A stretch of 64,000 bases of DNA from Gammaproteobacteria bacterium (GTDB taxonomy: Bacteria; Pseudomonadota; Gammaproteobacteria; VBWC01): positions 62,001 through 126,000 of the forward strand of contig JAHFRU010000001.1 in the NCBI GenBank assembly GCA_023266115.1, written 5' to 3'. Position numbers and translations under genes: made by a program. Numbering within the stretch: position 1 is the stretch's first letter; every line of letters begins with the position of its first letter. The notes under the pieces were generated by a model. That model saw nothing but the letters and a program-made list of their open reading frames with translations, did not search any database and was not told the origin of the DNA. Below are positions 10,751-20,136 of the stretch, one piece after another.

Positions 10751-12099
10751 GGGGCTTTGTCGCCACCGCCTCCACCGACCATCACCGTGACCAGCTTGTC
10801 GGGGTGGATCACCGCGCGGAAGGCATTATTGACGTTCGCGGCGGTTACTTTGTCGACATTGGCGATATAGGTCGCGAAATAATCGAGCGGCAACCGGTAA
10901 AAGCCGATGGCCGCGAGCTGGCCGACGATCTTGCTGTTGCTCGCCAGGCTCAGCGCGAAGCCGCCGGTCAGGTTCTTCTTCGCCGCCTCCAGCGTTTTGG
11001 CATCGATACCCCTGGTCATGAAGTCGTTCAACACGTTATCGATAACCTTGATCGCCTCGTCGGTCTGGTCGTTACGCGTCTGCAGACCCATGATGAACGG
11101 GCCTGGGGACTGCATCGGCAGGAAATAGCTGTAGGAGTTGTATGACAGGCCGCGCTTTTCCCGCACCTCGTCGCTGATCAGCGATACCAGGCCGTTACCG
11201 CCGAGCGCGTGATTGCCAACGTACAGCGGGAAGTAGCGGCTGTCGTTGCGCGTGATGCCCGTCTGGCCGATCAATACGTGCGATTGCGTCGACGGATGTT
11301 CGATGCGCACCGTGCGCGCCTCGGTCAACGTCGATACTTGCGCCAGCGCCGGCGCGGTCTGTCCGGCGGGCAGCTTGCCGATGATCTGTTCAGCGAGTTT
11401 CTCGGCCGCCGCTCGGTCGAGCGCGCCGACGATCGCGATCACGGCATTCCTCGCGACGTAATAGTGGCGGTAGTAATCCTGCAGATGCTCGCGGGTGAAC
11501 GCGCCGACGGTGTCCGCGTCACCCAGCACCGGCGAAGCATACGGATGGCTGCCATAGAGCGCCTTGTAAAACGCCTTGCTGGCGATCTCTTCCGGCGATT
11601 CCTGTTGGGAGCGCAGCGCGATCAGCGTGCGGCCGCGCTCGCGCTCCAGCGCATCGGCCGGGAAGGTCGGCGCCGCGAGTATCGTCGCCAGCGTATCCGC
11701 CGCTTGCTTGAGCAGCGGTGGATCGGTCAGCGTGCGCAACGTGACGATCGCCATGTCACGCAGACTGTCGTTGCCGAAACGCGCGCCAACACTGTCGAAG
11801 CGCTCGGCGATGGCGTCCGCGTCGAGATCGCCGGCGCCTTCGGCCAGCAGGACGTTGGTCAGGTGCGCGATGCCCGGTTTGTCACCGTCACGCCCGCTGC
11901 CGGCGTCGAACACGATCCGGATATCGACCATCGGCAGTTCCGGGGCTGCGTAAAAAAACACGCGCGCGCCGTTGCCGGTCTGCCATGTCTGGATGTCGGC
12001 GGCCGCCTGCGCCGTCGCCAGCCCGAACAGCAGCGCCGCCGCGACGACGCCCTGCGCTGCCCACTGCGTCAACCTGTGCCGGTTCATCATAGAAAACAT
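10747..12099 (-). CDS. M16 family peptidase-like protein (no zinc HxxEH motif apparent)
   Basis: M16 fold sequence; signal peptide; adjacent to an active-site M16 paralog. Confidence 0.9.
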
Positions 12100-12112
12100 C
12101 CTTGCGTATCCG

Positions 12113-13498
12113 TTAGTGCCGGTGGCCGCCGCTCGACAGCGAGGCAGGCGGGGCGGGTGGCTTCATCGAATTGAGCGGCAGCGGGTCCAGTATCGCCACG
12201 GTGCGTTGCGTATCGACAAGATAGCGGCGCGCGACATCGCGCACCTGCTCCGACGTTACGGCGCGTATGCGCTCGACCTGCTGGTCCAGCAGGCGCCAGT
12301 CCAGCCCGACCGTTTCCATCGTGCCGATCTGCATCGCCTGGAAAAATATCGAGTCCTGTTCATAGATCTCGTTGGCGACGACCTGCACCTTGATGCGGTC
12401 GAGTTCGTCGGCGCTGACCAGTGTCGTTTTCAGATCGTCAAGCTGCTGGTAAACGCCTCTTTCCAGTTCGGCGATCGTATGGCCGTGCGCCGGCGTGCCA
12501 TCGATTAGAAACAGCGATTGCAGGCGGTCGTCCAGGCTGTAGCCAGCGCCCGCGTCGGCCGCGACCTCTGAGCCGCGCACCAGGTTTTTCGCGAAACGCG
12601 CACTGCTGCCACCGTCGAGAATGGCAGCGAGCACATCGAGCGCATAGGGCTCCCAGTCCGCTGCCGCCGTCGTCAGCGTCGGTACCTTGTAACCGACCAT
12701 CAGGTACGGCAGTTCGGCCGGCACCTTGACGGTGATGCGCCGCTCGCCTTTCTGCTCGATCTCCGCGCGCGGTTTTACCGGCGTGATCCTGCTCGGCTTC
12801 AGCGGGCCGAAGTACTTCCTGGCCAGCTTCAGGACCGCGTCCGGATCAACGTCGCCGACCACCACCAATACGGCATTGTTCGGCGCATACCACTGCTGGT
12901 ACCAGTTTCTCAGGTCATCGATCTGCAGATGGTCCAGGTCGTCCATCCAGCCGATCACCGGGATACGGTACGGGCTGCTCAGATAGGCGACGCTGGTGAA
13001 CTGTTCATAGGTCAGCGCCTTCGGCTGGTCGTCGGTGCGCAGCCGCCGCTCCTCCTTCACAACATTGGTTTCCTTGACGACCTCGTCGTCCTTCAGCAGC
13101 AGATTGCGCATGCGATCGGACTCCATGCGGAAGCTGACCTCGAGCCGGCTTTTCTCCAGCTGCTGATAGTATGCGGTGTAGTCGCGGCCGGTGAACGCGT
13201 TTTCGCTGCCGCCGTTCTCGGCGATGATGCGCGAGAACTCTCCGGCCGTATATTTCTTCGTGCCCTTGAACATCATGTGCTCAAGCACATGGGAGAGCCC
13301 GGTGACGCCGTCATGTTCGTAGCTGCTGCCGACCTTGTACCAGACCTGTGACACGACGACCGGTGCGCGGTGATCTTCCTTGACGATCAGTTTGAGGCCG
13401 TTGTCCAGCCGAAACTCATGGGCCGGCACACGGTCCGCGCCGATCGCGGAATTCGTCAGCACCAACAGGAACAGCCAACCTATCGCTCGCATGTGCAT
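12113..13498 (-). CDS. M16 family zinc peptidase
   Basis: HVLEHMMFKGT (HxxEH); start set at MHMRAIGWLFLLVLTNSAIGA signal peptide rather than the 709-aa ORF start. Confidence 0.92.
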   Translation of the reverse strand: MHMRAIGWLFLLVLTNSAIGADRVPAHEFRLDNGLKLIVKEDHRAPVVVSQVWYKVGSSYEHDGVTGLSHVLEHMMFKGTKKYTAGEFSRIIAENGGSENAFTGRDYTAYYQQLEKSRLEVSFRMESDRMRNLLLKDDEVVKETNVVKEERRLRTDDQPKALTYEQFTSVAYLSSPYRIPVIGWMDDLDHLQIDDLRNWYQQWYAPNNAVLVVVGDVDPDAVLKLARKYFGPLKPSRITPVKPRAEIEQKGERRITVKVPAELPYLMVGYKVPTLTTAAADWEPYALDVLAAILDGGSSARFAKNLVRGSEVAADAGAGYSLDDRLQSLFLIDGTPAHGHTIAELERGVYQQLDDLKTTLVSADELDRIKVQVVANEIYEQDSIFFQAMQIGTMETVGLDWRLLDQQVERIRAVTSEQVRDVARRYLVDTQRTVAILDPLPLNSMKPPAPPASLSSGGHRH

Positions 13499-13649
13499 CC
13501 TTATCGTGAAACGTTTTTTGTTGTGCCCGCGTGTTACCCGGCTGCGCGCGGGAAGTGGTAGGATAACGCATAATATCTCCGCCGCGCCATGCGCGGCGCA
13601 TATGGCCGGTATGATCCTGCCGGCTGCCGGGCGTACCTGTTGATTGATT

Positions 13650-14690
13650 ATGGAAACAAAGTCCAGTTCCGCGGCAACCGATCCGCCGACCCCGGTCGAA
13701 GGCGACCGCGATGCGGTGCCTGCCGCTGCGGTAGCGACACCGAAGCGCGGCATGTTCGGTCGTCTGCGCGACGGCCTGTCGCGCACGCGCGCCAGCCTCA
13801 CCGAAGGACTGGCGAGCATGGTGCTCGGCGGCAAGAAGATCGACGACGAGCTGTTCGAGCAAATCGATGAAAAACTGTTGCTGGCCGATGTTGGCGTCGA
13901 GGCCGCGACGGCTATCATCGCCGACCTGACCCGACGTGTGGCGCGCAAACAGCTCAACGACGCCGATGCCTTGCTGGCCGCGCTGCGCGAGGAAATGGCC
14001 GCGATACTGGCGCCGTGCAGTGCGCCGCTCGCGATACCGGATACACCGCGACCGTTTGTGATCCTGATGGTCGGCATCAACGGTGCCGGCAAGACCACCA
14101 CGATAGGCAAGCTCGCGAAACGGCTGCAAGCCGACGGAAAAACCGTGATGCTCGCCGCCGGCGATACCTTCCGCGCGGCGGCGGTGGAACAGTTGATGGT
14201 CTGGGGCGAGCGCAACAGTATCCCTGTCGTGGCGCGGGGCAATGCCGCTGATCCTGCCGCCGTGATCTACGATGCATTCCAGACAGCGCGTTCGCGCGGT
14301 ATCGACGTATTGATCGCCGACACGGCCGGACGGCTGCACACGCAGCAGAACCTGATCGAGGAGCTGAAAAAGATCAAGCGCGTGATTGGCAAGATAGATG
14401 CGACCGCGCCGCATGAAACCATGCTGATCGTCGATGCCGGTACCGGCCAGAACGCGCTGGTCCAGGCTCAACAGTTTCACGCGGCGGTCGGGCTCACCGG
14501 TATTACCGTGACCAAGCTCGACGGCACGGCCAAGGGCGGTATTGTTTTTGCGATTGCGAAAAAGCTCGGCATCCCGCTGCGCTTCATCGGTGTAGGCGAG
14601 GCCATCGACGACCTGCGGCCGTTTAATGCCGATGAATTCGTCAGCGCGTTGTTCGATATCACCAGCCACGTCAAGGATCGCGCGTCGTAG
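13650..14690 (+). CDS. ftsY: Signal recognition particle receptor FtsY
   Basis: GINGAGKTTTIGKLAKRL, DTFRAAAVEQL, DTAGRLHTQQNLIEELKK, TKLDGTAKGG. Confidence 0.97.
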   Translation: METKSSSAATDPPTPVEGDRDAVPAAAVATPKRGMFGRLRDGLSRTRASLTEGLASMVLGGKKIDDELFEQIDEKLLLADVGVEAATAIIADLTRRVARKQLNDADALLAALREEMAAILAPCSAPLAIPDTPRPFVILMVGINGAGKTTTIGKLAKRLQADGKTVMLAAGDTFRAAAVEQLMVWGERNSIPVVARGNAADPAAVIYDAFQTARSRGIDVLIADTAGRLHTQQNLIEELKKIKRVIGKIDATAPHETMLIVDAGTGQNALVQAQQFHAAVGLTGITVTKLDGTAKGGIVFAIAKKLGIPLRFIGVGEAIDDLRPFNADEFVSALFDITSHVKDRAS

Positions 14691-14775
14691 CCTCGATGCA
14701 GGCGCATAGCGTCGTTCGGGGCTTTGCGGGCAAGACAGATACCGCATTTGTGTGCTGACGCTGAGTATCACGTTG

Positions 14776-14925
14776 TATTCCTTCTCCCCGAGGGAGAAGG
14801 TTACGACTGCCTGGAGGCGGGAGGTAGAGCAACGCAGGAGCAGTTGCCGAGGATGAGGGGGCAGATCAAAAGCACAGGTTGTAACTCCCTCACCCCAACA
14901 CTCCCGGAGGAAGAGGGAGTTCTTG
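14776..14925. repeat. Inverted-repeat rich intergenic element (CCTTCTCCCCGAGGGAGAAGG ... AACTCCCTCACCCC...GGAAGAGGGAGTT)
   Basis: Two local palindromes between ftsY and ftsE. Confidence 0.5.
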
Positions 14926-15012
14926 CTGGCTGCGTGACACTAATGATGACAAACAACGACACGGCACTCGCTAACCATGGCATCCGGCATCATGCCATGC
15001 GTGACAACCGCC

Positions 15013-15696
15013 ATGGCTGAAATGGTCCGCTTCGACAATGTTGGGAAACGCTACGAGAGCGGCGTCGACGCGCTCAGCGGCATCACGTTCTCGCTGGATG
15101 CCGGTGAGATTGCCTTTCTGACCGGCCGTTCCGGCGCCGGCAAGAGCACGCTGCTGAAGCTGATCACGCTGATCGACCGCGCGACGCGCGGCCAGATATA
15201 CATCGGCGGCAAGAACCTCACCTCGGTCAAACGTCGCCAGATACCCTATTTCCGCCGCGACATCGGCATCGTATTCCAGCAGCCCAAATTGCTGGCCGAT
15301 CGCACCGTGTTCGACAACGTCGCGTTGCCGCTGATCATCTCCGGCAGTTTTCATCATGCCGAGATCGGCCGCCGCGTGCGCGCCTCGCTCGACAAGGTCG
15401 GCCTGCTCGACAAGGAGCGCGCTTTCCCGACGCAGTTGTCCGGTGGCGAACAGCAGCGCGTCGGCATCGCGCGCGCCGTCGTCAACCGGCCGCCGCTGCT
15501 GGTCGCGGACGAGCCGACCGGCAACCTCGATCCGGCGCTGTCGGCTGAAATCATGAACCTGTTCGACCAGTTCAGCCGCGTCGGCACGACCGTGCTGATC
15601 GCCAGCCACGATCTCACGCTGATCAGCCGCATGGGCCGGCGCGTGTTGACGCTGCAGGGTGGCGCACTGATGACGAGCAGCGCGGCGCTGCCATGA
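15013..15696 (+). CDS. ftsE: Cell division ATP-binding protein FtsE
   Basis: GRSGAGKSTLLKL Walker A, LSGGEQQRVGIARA, ADEPTGNLDP; ATGA overlap with ftsX. Confidence 0.96.
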   Translation: MAEMVRFDNVGKRYESGVDALSGITFSLDAGEIAFLTGRSGAGKSTLLKLITLIDRATRGQIYIGGKNLTSVKRRQIPYFRRDIGIVFQQPKLLADRTVFDNVALPLIISGSFHHAEIGRRVRASLDKVGLLDKERAFPTQLSGGEQQRVGIARAVVNRPPLLVADEPTGNLDPALSAEIMNLFDQFSRVGTTVLIASHDLTLISRMGRRVLTLQGGALMTSSAALP

Positions 15697-16736
15697 TCGG
15701 CGCATCGCGCACCCGTCGCCCCCAGGTCACGCGCCGCCAGCCGCGGCCGGAGCCGCCACCGCTCGGCGATGTATCCGTCGTCGAGCGGAGCACCCCGTCG
15801 CGCAACAACCCGCGCGCCAGTCTGCGGCTGTATCTGCAACGCCATGTGCAGGCCATGCTCTACAGTCTCGGACGCATCTGCCGTCAGCCTGCGTCCAGCC
15901 TGATGACCATCGCGGTGATCGGCATCGCGCTCGCGCTGCCGGCCGGCATGTATGTCGCGTTGCAGAACGTGCAGGGCATCAGTGCCGGCTGGGAAAGCGC
16001 CACGCAGATCTCGCTGTTTCTAAAAAAAGGCGTCGATGAGAATGCCGCGCATGCACTTGCCACGGAGCTCGAGAAATCCGCCGAGGTGGCGAAGGTCAGT
16101 TATGTATCGCCGGACAAGGCGCTGGATGATTTCAAGCGGATGTCCGGTTTTGGTGACGCGCTCGACGTGCTTGACGAAAACCCGCTGCCCGCGGTGCTGG
16201 TCGTGCGGCCGGCGGTTGAAAAGGACGGCGCGGCGGGTGTTGAGCGGCTGCTCGACCGGCTCAAGCAACGCCCGGAGGTGGACATCGCGCAGCTCGACAT
16301 GGAATGGGTCAAACGGTTGTTTGCGATCATCCAGATCGGTCAGCGCGGCGTGCTGGTGCTGGCGGTGCTGCTGGCGCTGGCGGTGCTGCTGGTGGTCGGC
16401 AACACCATCCGGCTGGCGATCAACAGCCGCCGCGAAGAGATCGAGATCAAGAAGCTGATCGGCGCGACGGATGCGTTCATCCGTCGCCCGTTTTTGTACT
16501 TCGGCCTCTGGTTCGGGCTGTTCGGCGGGCTGCTGGCGTGGCTGCTGGTGAGCAGCTCGTTGATCGCGCTGAACGATCCGGTACGCAAGCTGGCGGTGTT
16601 ATACGACAGTTCCTACAAACTCGCCGGCCCGGGGGTTGCGAACGGCGTGGTGCTGATGGCGATCAGCGGCCTGCTCGGCCTGCTCGGCGCGTGGCTCGCC
16701 GTGCGCCGCCACCTCGCCGAGATTGAACCGACCTGA
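15693..16736 (+). CDS. ftsX: Cell division protein FtsX
   Basis: Permease topology, FtsX-like ISLFLKKGVDE...VSYVSPDKALDDFK; follows ftsE. Confidence 0.95.
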   Translation: MIGASRTRRPQVTRRQPRPEPPPLGDVSVVERSTPSRNNPRASLRLYLQRHVQAMLYSLGRICRQPASSLMTIAVIGIALALPAGMYVALQNVQGISAGWESATQISLFLKKGVDENAAHALATELEKSAEVAKVSYVSPDKALDDFKRMSGFGDALDVLDENPLPAVLVVRPAVEKDGAAGVERLLDRLKQRPEVDIAQLDMEWVKRLFAIIQIGQRGVLVLAVLLALAVLLVVGNTIRLAINSRREEIEIKKLIGATDAFIRRPFLYFGLWFGLFGGLLAWLLVSSSLIALNDPVRKLAVLYDSSYKLAGPGVANGVVLMAISGLLGLLGAWLAVRRHLAEIEPT

Positions 16737-16774
16737 ACGCTGTAACGGTCCGGCAGACACGAAATTTGTTGGTA

Positions 16775-16911
16775 GTCATTCCTGCGTACGCACGAGCCTA
16801 TGGATGGGCGAGGCAGGGCGGCGTTGGGAACGGCCGCCGAGGAATCCAGCGTCTCTCGTCTCAGCTAGCCAACTGGATTCCGGGTCCACGCTGCGCTTCG
16901 CCCGGAATGAC
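16775..16911. repeat. Dispersed inverted-repeat unit (GTCATTCCTGCG...GGAATCCAG / CTGGATTCCGGG...CCCGGAATGAC)
   Basis: Terminal GTCATTCC/GGAATGAC and internal GGAATCCA/TGGATTCC; recurs at 17889, 24114, 26615. Confidence 0.75.
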
Positions 16912-16923
16912 GCCTACACTGAC

Positions 16924-16984
16924 GTCATTCCTGCGTACGCAGGAATCCAGCAAGCCCGGATGCAGCGCAGCGGAATCCGGGATC
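16924..16984. repeat. Partial copy of the same repeat (GTCATTCCTGCGTACGCAGGAATCCAG)
   Basis: Near-perfect hairpin identical to the first arm of the adjacent unit. Confidence 0.65.
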
Positions 16985-17038
16985 GGTATTGAAACCAATG
17001 AATCATGGTTTCCGCCAAGCCCCGGCGTACCCGCTGCC

Positions 17039-17707
17039 TCACGCCGGCAGGATATCCGCAAACACAAAACCATCGCGCTCGACGACCTCGCCGGTCACCA
17101 CCGCGAGCGGTGCGCGAAACATCGGGCCGGCGTGGCAGAAGGTATGAAACTCGCCGCGTTCGCCGCAGGGATCAACCGTATCCGGCAGCGCGGCCAGCAG
17201 CGCCGCATCGAACGCGCGACCGGCATGTTCCGCCGCCAGCTGGCGTGGATCGACACAACTCAACGTCGCCGCCAGCCCCGCGGCGATCATGTCGCGCGCG
17301 AGCCGCGCGGTTGGCAGGCCCCACAGCGGAAATACCGGCGTAATGCCGGTGCCGGCCAGCTGGCGGATGCGGTAGTCGCGCACGTCTTCCAGAAACAGAT
17401 CGCCGAACGCCATATGCGTGACGCCGGCCGCGAGCGCATTGCCTATCAACGCGCGCATGCGTTGCTCGTACTCGGCATTGCTGCACGGATAAGGCAGCGG
17501 TATGCGCCACAGCGGCAGGCCGGCGGCGTCGGCCTGCGCGGCCAGCAGCGCGTCGCGCACGCCGTGCATGGCCACGCGAGAAAATTCTTCATTGATGGTC
17601 GTTACCAGCCCGACGATGTTGTACTCGCCGGCCAGGCGCAGGCTATGCAGCGCCCACGCACTGTCCTTGCCGCTCGACCATGACATCAATAACTTCGGAC
17701 GTGGCAT
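17039..17707 (-). CDS. Dph6-like ATP pyrophosphatase / adenine nucleotide alpha-hydrolase family protein
   Basis: LLMSWSSGKDSAWALHSL PP-loop (SGGKDS-like), FGDLFLEDVRDYR. Confidence 0.85.
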   Translation of the reverse strand: MPRPKLLMSWSSGKDSAWALHSLRLAGEYNIVGLVTTINEEFSRVAMHGVRDALLAAQADAAGLPLWRIPLPYPCSNAEYEQRMRALIGNALAAGVTHMAFGDLFLEDVRDYRIRQLAGTGITPVFPLWGLPTARLARDMIAAGLAATLSCVDPRQLAAEHAGRAFDAALLAALPDTVDPCGERGEFHTFCHAGPMFRAPLAVVTGEVVERDGFVFADILPA

Positions 17708-17888
17708 CGCTTCCCCCTAGTGAGGCGCGTAGTATCCGGCACGCGCCGCCTTGGTCGCTAGACTTGATTCGATGCCGCGTCCGTGGGACGCTAGCGAGAC
17801 GATGAAAGTATTCGATTGACCTTCAGGATGGTGCGCTTTTGATCGGATTGTTGATAACGACTTATTGGACATGACATGCCTAAAGAAC

Positions 17889-18017
17889 GTCATTCCTGCG
17901 AAAGCACGACTGCGTGGATGCAGGAGGTAGGGTTGCGTCGGGAACGGCAACCGAGGAATCCAGTCCGACTAACCACCGCTGGATTCCGGGTCTTCGCTGT
18001 GTTCCGCCCGGAATGAC
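17889..18017. repeat. Dispersed inverted-repeat unit (GTCATTCCTGCGAAAGCACG...GGAATCCAG...CTGGATTCCGGG...GGAATGAC)
   Basis: Same architecture as 16775-16911. Confidence 0.75.
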
Positions 18018-18068
18018 GGTCACCGAGTGTTGTGTCGTGTCAGGAATACTTTCACAGTCTCTAGCGCG

Positions 18069-18932
18069 ATGTCCCTCGCCGTCCGACATCCCGAACGCAT
18101 CGTCTGCCTGACCGAGGAGACGACCGAAACGCTGTATCTGCTCGGCGAGGAGCGCCGCATCGTCGGCATCTCCGGTTATACCGTCCGGCCGCCACAGGCG
18201 CGGCGCGACAAGCCGCGCGTGAGCGCGTTCACCAGCGCGAAGATTGACAGGATCCTGGCCCTTGAACCCGATCTGGTGCTGGGCTTTTCCGATCTGCAAG
18301 CCGACATCGCGCGCGATCTGATTCGTGCCGGCGTCGAGGTATATACATTTAATCACCGCGATATCGCCGGCATCCTGCGCATGATCCGGACGGTGGGCGC
18401 CTTGGTCGGCGCCACAATGCGCGCGGCCGAACTGGCAGCGACACTGGCGTCGCGCGTCGTGGCGGCGCGTGCCGCGGCCGCGCAACTGCCGCGCCGCCCG
18501 CGCGTCTATTTCGAGGAATGGGACGAGCCGCTGATCTCCGGCATACGCTGGGTGTCGGAGTTGATTGCTTGCGCTGGCGGCGATGACTGCTTTGCCGAGT
18601 TCGCTACCGGTCGGCTCGCCCGCGAGCGCATCATCGCCGACCCGGCCGAGGTCGTGCGCCGCCGCCCGGACATCATTATCGGTTCGTGGTGCGGCAAAAA
18701 ATTCCGGCCCGAGCGCGTGCGAGCCCGGCCGGGCTGGGCGGCCATCCCGGCCGTCAGGGACGGCGAACTCCACGAGATCAAATCGCCGCTGATTCTGCAG
18801 CCCGGGCCGGCGGCGCTGACCGACGGCCTGGACGCGCTGACGGCGATCATCCGGTCCTGGGTGGCAAAGACCCGTCATCCTGCCGGAACCGGCGCCCTTG
18901 AACCGGAGGAATCCACATATATTATAGAATAG
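18069..18932 (+). CDS. BtuF-like cobalamin/metal-chelate ABC substrate-binding-fold protein lacking an obvious signal peptide
   Basis: HPERIVCLTEETTETLYLLGEERRIVGIS, KIDRILALEPDLVLGFSDLQ. Confidence 0.85.
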   Translation: MSLAVRHPERIVCLTEETTETLYLLGEERRIVGISGYTVRPPQARRDKPRVSAFTSAKIDRILALEPDLVLGFSDLQADIARDLIRAGVEVYTFNHRDIAGILRMIRTVGALVGATMRAAELAATLASRVVAARAAAAQLPRRPRVYFEEWDEPLISGIRWVSELIACAGGDDCFAEFATGRLARERIIADPAEVVRRRPDIIIGSWCGKKFRPERVRARPGWAAIPAVRDGELHEIKSPLILQPGPAALTDGLDALTAIIRSWVAKTRHPAGTGALEPEESTYIIE

Positions 18933-18975
18933 GCCGGATTTTTGGCGCCACCCGGCGCACGAACTTTTCGGACTG

Positions 18976-19002
18976 TTAGCACTCCTAAGGATCGAGTGCT
19001 AA
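18976..19002 (+). promoter_or_regulatory. CIRCE element (HrcA operator)
   Basis: TTAGCACTC-CTAAGGATC-GAGTGCTAA: perfect 9-N9-9 inverted repeat matching the CIRCE consensus, 38 nt before rpoH ATG. Confidence 0.95.
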
Positions 19003-19005
19003 AAT
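18977..19005 (+). promoter_or_regulatory. Putative sigma70-type core promoter of rpoH overlapping CIRCE
   Basis: TTAGCA (18977-18982) - 17 nt - TAAAAT (19000-19005). Confidence 0.55.
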
Positions 19006-19040
19006 TCGCTATCATCACAGCGAGGGGAATAAAGACAGCA

Positions 19041-19901
19041 ATGACGACGATGAGCCTGACAACTGAACTGATGGTTCCAACCGGTAATCTCGACGCGTAT
19101 ACCCGCGCGGCATTCAGCACCCCGGCGCTGAGCGCGGAGCAGGAACAGGAACTGGCGTGGCGGTTCAAGCAGGACGGTGACCTCGCCGCCGCGCGGCAGC
19201 TGGTTCTGTCGCACCTGCGGTTTGTCGTGCATGTCGCGCGTGGTTACAGCGGCTACGGTCTGCCGCAGGCCGACCTGATCCAGGAAGGCAACATCGGTCT
19301 GATGAAGGCGGTCAAGCGCTTCGACCCGTCGATGAACGTGCGCCTGATCTCGTTCGCCGTGTACTGGATACGCGCCGAAATCCATGAATTCATCCTGCGC
19401 AACTGGCGCATCGTCAAGGTCGCGACGACCAAGGCGCAGCGCAAACTGTTCTTTAATTTGCGCAGCGCCAAGAAACGCCTCGGCTGGTTCAGCCGCGCCG
19501 AAGTCGAGACCGTCGCCAAAGACCTGGGCGTCAAGCCCGAAACCGTGCTCGAAATGGAAGGGCGCATGAGCGCACATGACGTATCGTTCGACCCGTACGC
19601 CGACGGCGATGACGGCGACAACGAACGCGTGTTCGCCCCGGCCGCGTACCTGGCCTACGACGGCGCCGACCCCGCCGTGCAGCTTGAGGCCGCCGACTGG
19701 GAGACCGACAGCACCGACCGTCTGCACGACGCACTCGCAAAGCTCGACGAACGCAGCCGCGACATCGTCCAGAGCCGCTGGCTGTCGACCGACAAGGCCA
19801 TCCTCCAGGACCTCGCCGACAAGTACAACGTCTCCGCCGAACGCATCCGCCAGCTCGAACAGAGCGCGATGAAAAAGCTGAAGGTGCAGCTGGAGGCGTG
19901 A
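19041..19901 (+). CDS. rpoH: RNA polymerase sigma factor RpoH (sigma32)
   Basis: [70 protein letters not shown] (RpoH box); C-terminal region 4. Confidence 0.97.
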   Translation: MTTMSLTTELMVPTGNLDAYTRAAFSTPALSAEQEQELAWRFKQDGDLAAARQLVLSHLRFVVHVARGYSGYGLPQADLIQEGNIGLMKAVKRFDPSMNVRLISFAVYWIRAEIHEFILRNWRIVKVATTKAQRKLFFNLRSAKKRLGWFSRAEVETVAKDLGVKPETVLEMEGRMSAHDVSFDPYADGDDGDNERVFAPAAYLAYDGADPAVQLEAADWETDSTDRLHDALAKLDERSRDIVQSRWLSTDKAILQDLADKYNVSAERIRQLEQSAMKKLKVQLEA

Positions 19902-19930
19902 GGGGAAGGGGGAAGTAATTGGTAAAGAAA

Positions 19931-19955
19931 AGCCCGCTGATAGCGGGCTTTTTTG
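19931..19955 (+). terminator. Rho-independent terminator after rpoH
   Basis: AGCCCGCTGATAGCGGGCTTTTTT. Confidence 0.9.
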
Positions 19956-20136
19956 TTTTTGGATTAGCAAATAGTTGGTATTGAGAGTACCCGGCAGCTT
20001 GCTACGGTACTGCGTGTAGTGTTAACTGATCTCGTGTCCCGTGCGATAGAATTGGGGCGGCAGGAAGTTTGGCACCTGTCTAACTCGCGGCAGTTAATCG
20101 TTTTGGTCGAAAATAAGCATCAGCTACGGGGTATTC

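Noticed and set aside
11209-12174. 321-aa plus-strand ORF
   Set aside because: Shadow ORF antisense to M16 peptidase genes, Arg-rich without domain signal.
12113-14242. 709-aa minus-strand ORF as a single protein
   Set aside because: N-terminal ~250 aa are antisense to ftsY; a clear signal peptide start exists at 13498.
13416-14771. 451-aa minus-strand ORF
   Set aside because: Antisense to ftsY; true coding on the plus strand has strong motifs.
16775-18017. CRISPR array
   Set aside because: Repeats are inverted, irregularly spaced and contain no unique-spacer periodicity.
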